From contig NZ_LPVV01000038.1 in the NCBI RefSeq assembly GCF_002362255.1, positions 124,001 to 188,000 on the forward strand: a DNA stretch of 64,000 nucleotides, in the 5' to 3' direction. Every line of letters starts with the position of its first letter. The stretch's first letter is position 1. The notes beneath the pieces are model-generated. The model searched no databases, was not told where the DNA came from, and saw only the letters and a program-made list of their open reading frames with translations. The position numbers and the translations under genes were made by a program. The stretch comes from Microbacterium sp. SZ1 (lineage in GTDB: Bacteria; Actinomycetota; Actinomycetes; Actinomycetales; Microbacteriaceae). Of the stretch, positions 62,971-64,000 are shown one piece after another.

Positions 62971-64000
62971 CAGCGCACCCCTTCGATCACCGCCGCGGGC
63001 GGAGTGTGCATCCGTCCGCCCGGCCGCGCGTGCCGCGGAGTCCAGATGCCGACCTCGGCCGGGTCGATCTCGCCGACGAGCCGGTTGTGCCAGTCGATCG
63101 CGCTCTGGTCGGTGAGACTCGCGATCTGGTCGACCACGACCCTGGCGCGCTCGGCGTCATCGGCGGCCGCGAGGAAGTCGGCCGAGAACGCCGGCTCCAG
63201 CACGTCGGCGCCGGCCGACCACAGCGCGTCGGTCGACCAGAGAGCGTCGGCGAGGCGCTTGAGCACTCGACGCTGCTCCTTGTAGACGCCCTTGCGCGCC
63301 TCGATCGTGACGATGGCCTGACCCATGATCCCTTTGAGCACCGCGATCTCGGCCTCGACCACTCGCGGTACGACGACGTGCGCGTTGTAGCGCACGAGCG
63401 CCGAACCCGCGTACGCCTCGCGCGTCGCCGAGACCGCCGCCCTCGCGAACCGTCCGATCAGATCGCTGGTGAGGTTCTTGAGCCGTGCGAGATCCCGCCG
63501 CGAGCGGTCGAACGACGACAGCCACATCGACTGCGACGAGAGCCGGTAGAGCGCGTCGGCCAGCTCGTCGCGGGTGAAGTCGTAGCCGACCCACTGCTGG
63601 ATGCGATCGATCAGCGCGTCGTGCGCAAGGGGGTCGGAGAGCTGGGCGACGTCGACGTAGCCGTTGACGATCGCGTCCTCGAAGTCGTGGACCGAGTACC
63701 CGATGTCGTCGGAGAGGTCCATGATCTCGGCCTCGATGCAGCGCAGCCGGCCGGTGGCACCCTCGCGCATCCAGCGGAACACCGCCTCGTCCTCCGGGTA
63801 GACGCCGAACTTGAGACGGCCACCGGGATCGGGCACGGGGCTGTCAACCGTCCACGGGTACTTGCAGGTCGCGTCGAGACTCGCGCGGGTGAGGTTCAGC
63901 CCGACCGAGTGGCCGTCGTCGTCGATGACCTTCGCCTCGAGACGGGTGAGGATGCGCAGCGACTGCGCGTTGCCCTCGAAGCCGCCGATCGGCTCCGCCC
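62970..64000 (-). CDS. dgt: deoxyguanosinetriphosphate triphosphohydrolase-like protein (partial, 5' end beyond window)
   Basis: The 343 residues seen are the C-terminal part of an HD-domain dNTPase. The frame enters at 64000 with IGGFEGNAQSLRILTRLEAK (the conserved G-F-E-G-N-A-Q-x-x-R block), then EIMDLSDDIGYSVHDFEDAI with the HD-domain Asp. The first HD motif is beyond the edge. Such enzymes hydrolyse dNTPs to the nucleoside and triphosphate. It precedes dnaG and overlaps its start by one base. Confidence 0.93.
   Translation of the reverse strand, partial: AEPIGGFEGNAQSLRILTRLEAKVIDDDGHSVGLNLTRASLDATCKYPWTVDSPVPDPGGRLKFGVYPEDEAVFRWMREGATGRLRCIEAEIMDLSDDIGYSVHDFEDAIVNGYVDVAQLSDPLAHDALIDRIQQWVGYDFTRDELADALYRLSSQSMWLSSFDRSRRDLARLKNLTSDLIGRFARAAVSATREAYAGSALVRYNAHVVVPRVVEAEIAVLKGIMGQAIVTIEARKGVYKEQRRVLKRLADALWSTDALWSAGADVLEPAFSADFLAAADDAERARVVVDQIASLTDQSAIDWHNRLVGEIDPAEVGIWTPRHARPGGRMHTPPAAVIEGVR

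Noticed and set aside
1..64000. CRISPR arrays, rRNA genes and insertion sequences
   Set aside because: No regularly spaced repeats, no rRNA-like sequence and no transposase motif were seen.

Overview
The window is chromosomal DNA of a high-GC actinobacterium, most likely a Microbacterium or close relative (Microbacteriaceae). The reasons are the homodimeric AceE followed by a PucR-type regulator and fabD-fabH-acpP-fabF with a nearby DUF3145 gene, the sufB-sufD-Rieske-sufC-sufT cluster, a tkt-tal-pgi-zwf-opcA-pgl run, frequent GTG starts and dense ATGA/GTGA gene overlaps. The genus is inferred from gene content and order, not from a database search.

Bases 1 to about 6110 are the right end of an integrated phage-like element that abuts the 3' end of a tRNA-Val gene. 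A leftward operon runs from a small HTH/excisionase-like gene through a winged-helix replication-type gene with iteron-like palindromes inside it, tiny membrane proteins, an HNH nuclease, TerS-like, TerL, portal and prohead protease (cut by the window edge). A rightward XRE repressor gene diverges from it and its reading frame runs into the tRNA. A shared operator-like motif occurs in the divergent control region and again in front of the portal gene. No integrase, tail or lysis gene is visible. The layout cro/xis-like <- operators -> repressor -> att resembles integration-dependent immunity phages, and the compact packaging module also recalls capsid-forming satellites.

Bases 6295 to 16839 hold central carbon and lipid genes: aceE, a FasR-like activator, fabD-fabH-acpP-fabF, a divergent yczE/MocR pair sharing a palindrome, and DUF3145. 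From 17026 to 21234 lie a possibly iron-regulated 2OG-type oxygenase and a DUF262/HNH (GmrSD-like) nuclease followed at once by a proline iminopeptidase. From 21287 to 31870 come bL31B, an ABC ATPase, divergent glgA/glgC, serB, fabG, a small membrane-protein/SURF1 cluster, pdxH and an ABC-F ATPase.

Bases 32036 to 45060 hold DedA, a two-component system and an acyltransferase, then the BioYMN biotin transporter facing its BioQ regulator across two BioQ boxes, an MFS transporter with a MalY-type lyase, and the complete suf Fe-S cluster operon. Heme A synthesis (ctaA, ctaB) flanks a small membrane protein. Two secreted-protein genes of less GC-rich composition separate ctaB from the pentose phosphate operon tkt-tal-pgi-zwf-opcA-pgl (49573 to 57694). 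The window ends with a DMT transporter, peptide deformylase, a septum-formation-type lipoprotein, tRNA-Asn, an orphan ABC ATPase, dnaG and a truncated dgt. No intergenic stretch exceeds 300 bases, and no CRISPR array, rRNA or insertion sequence was seen.
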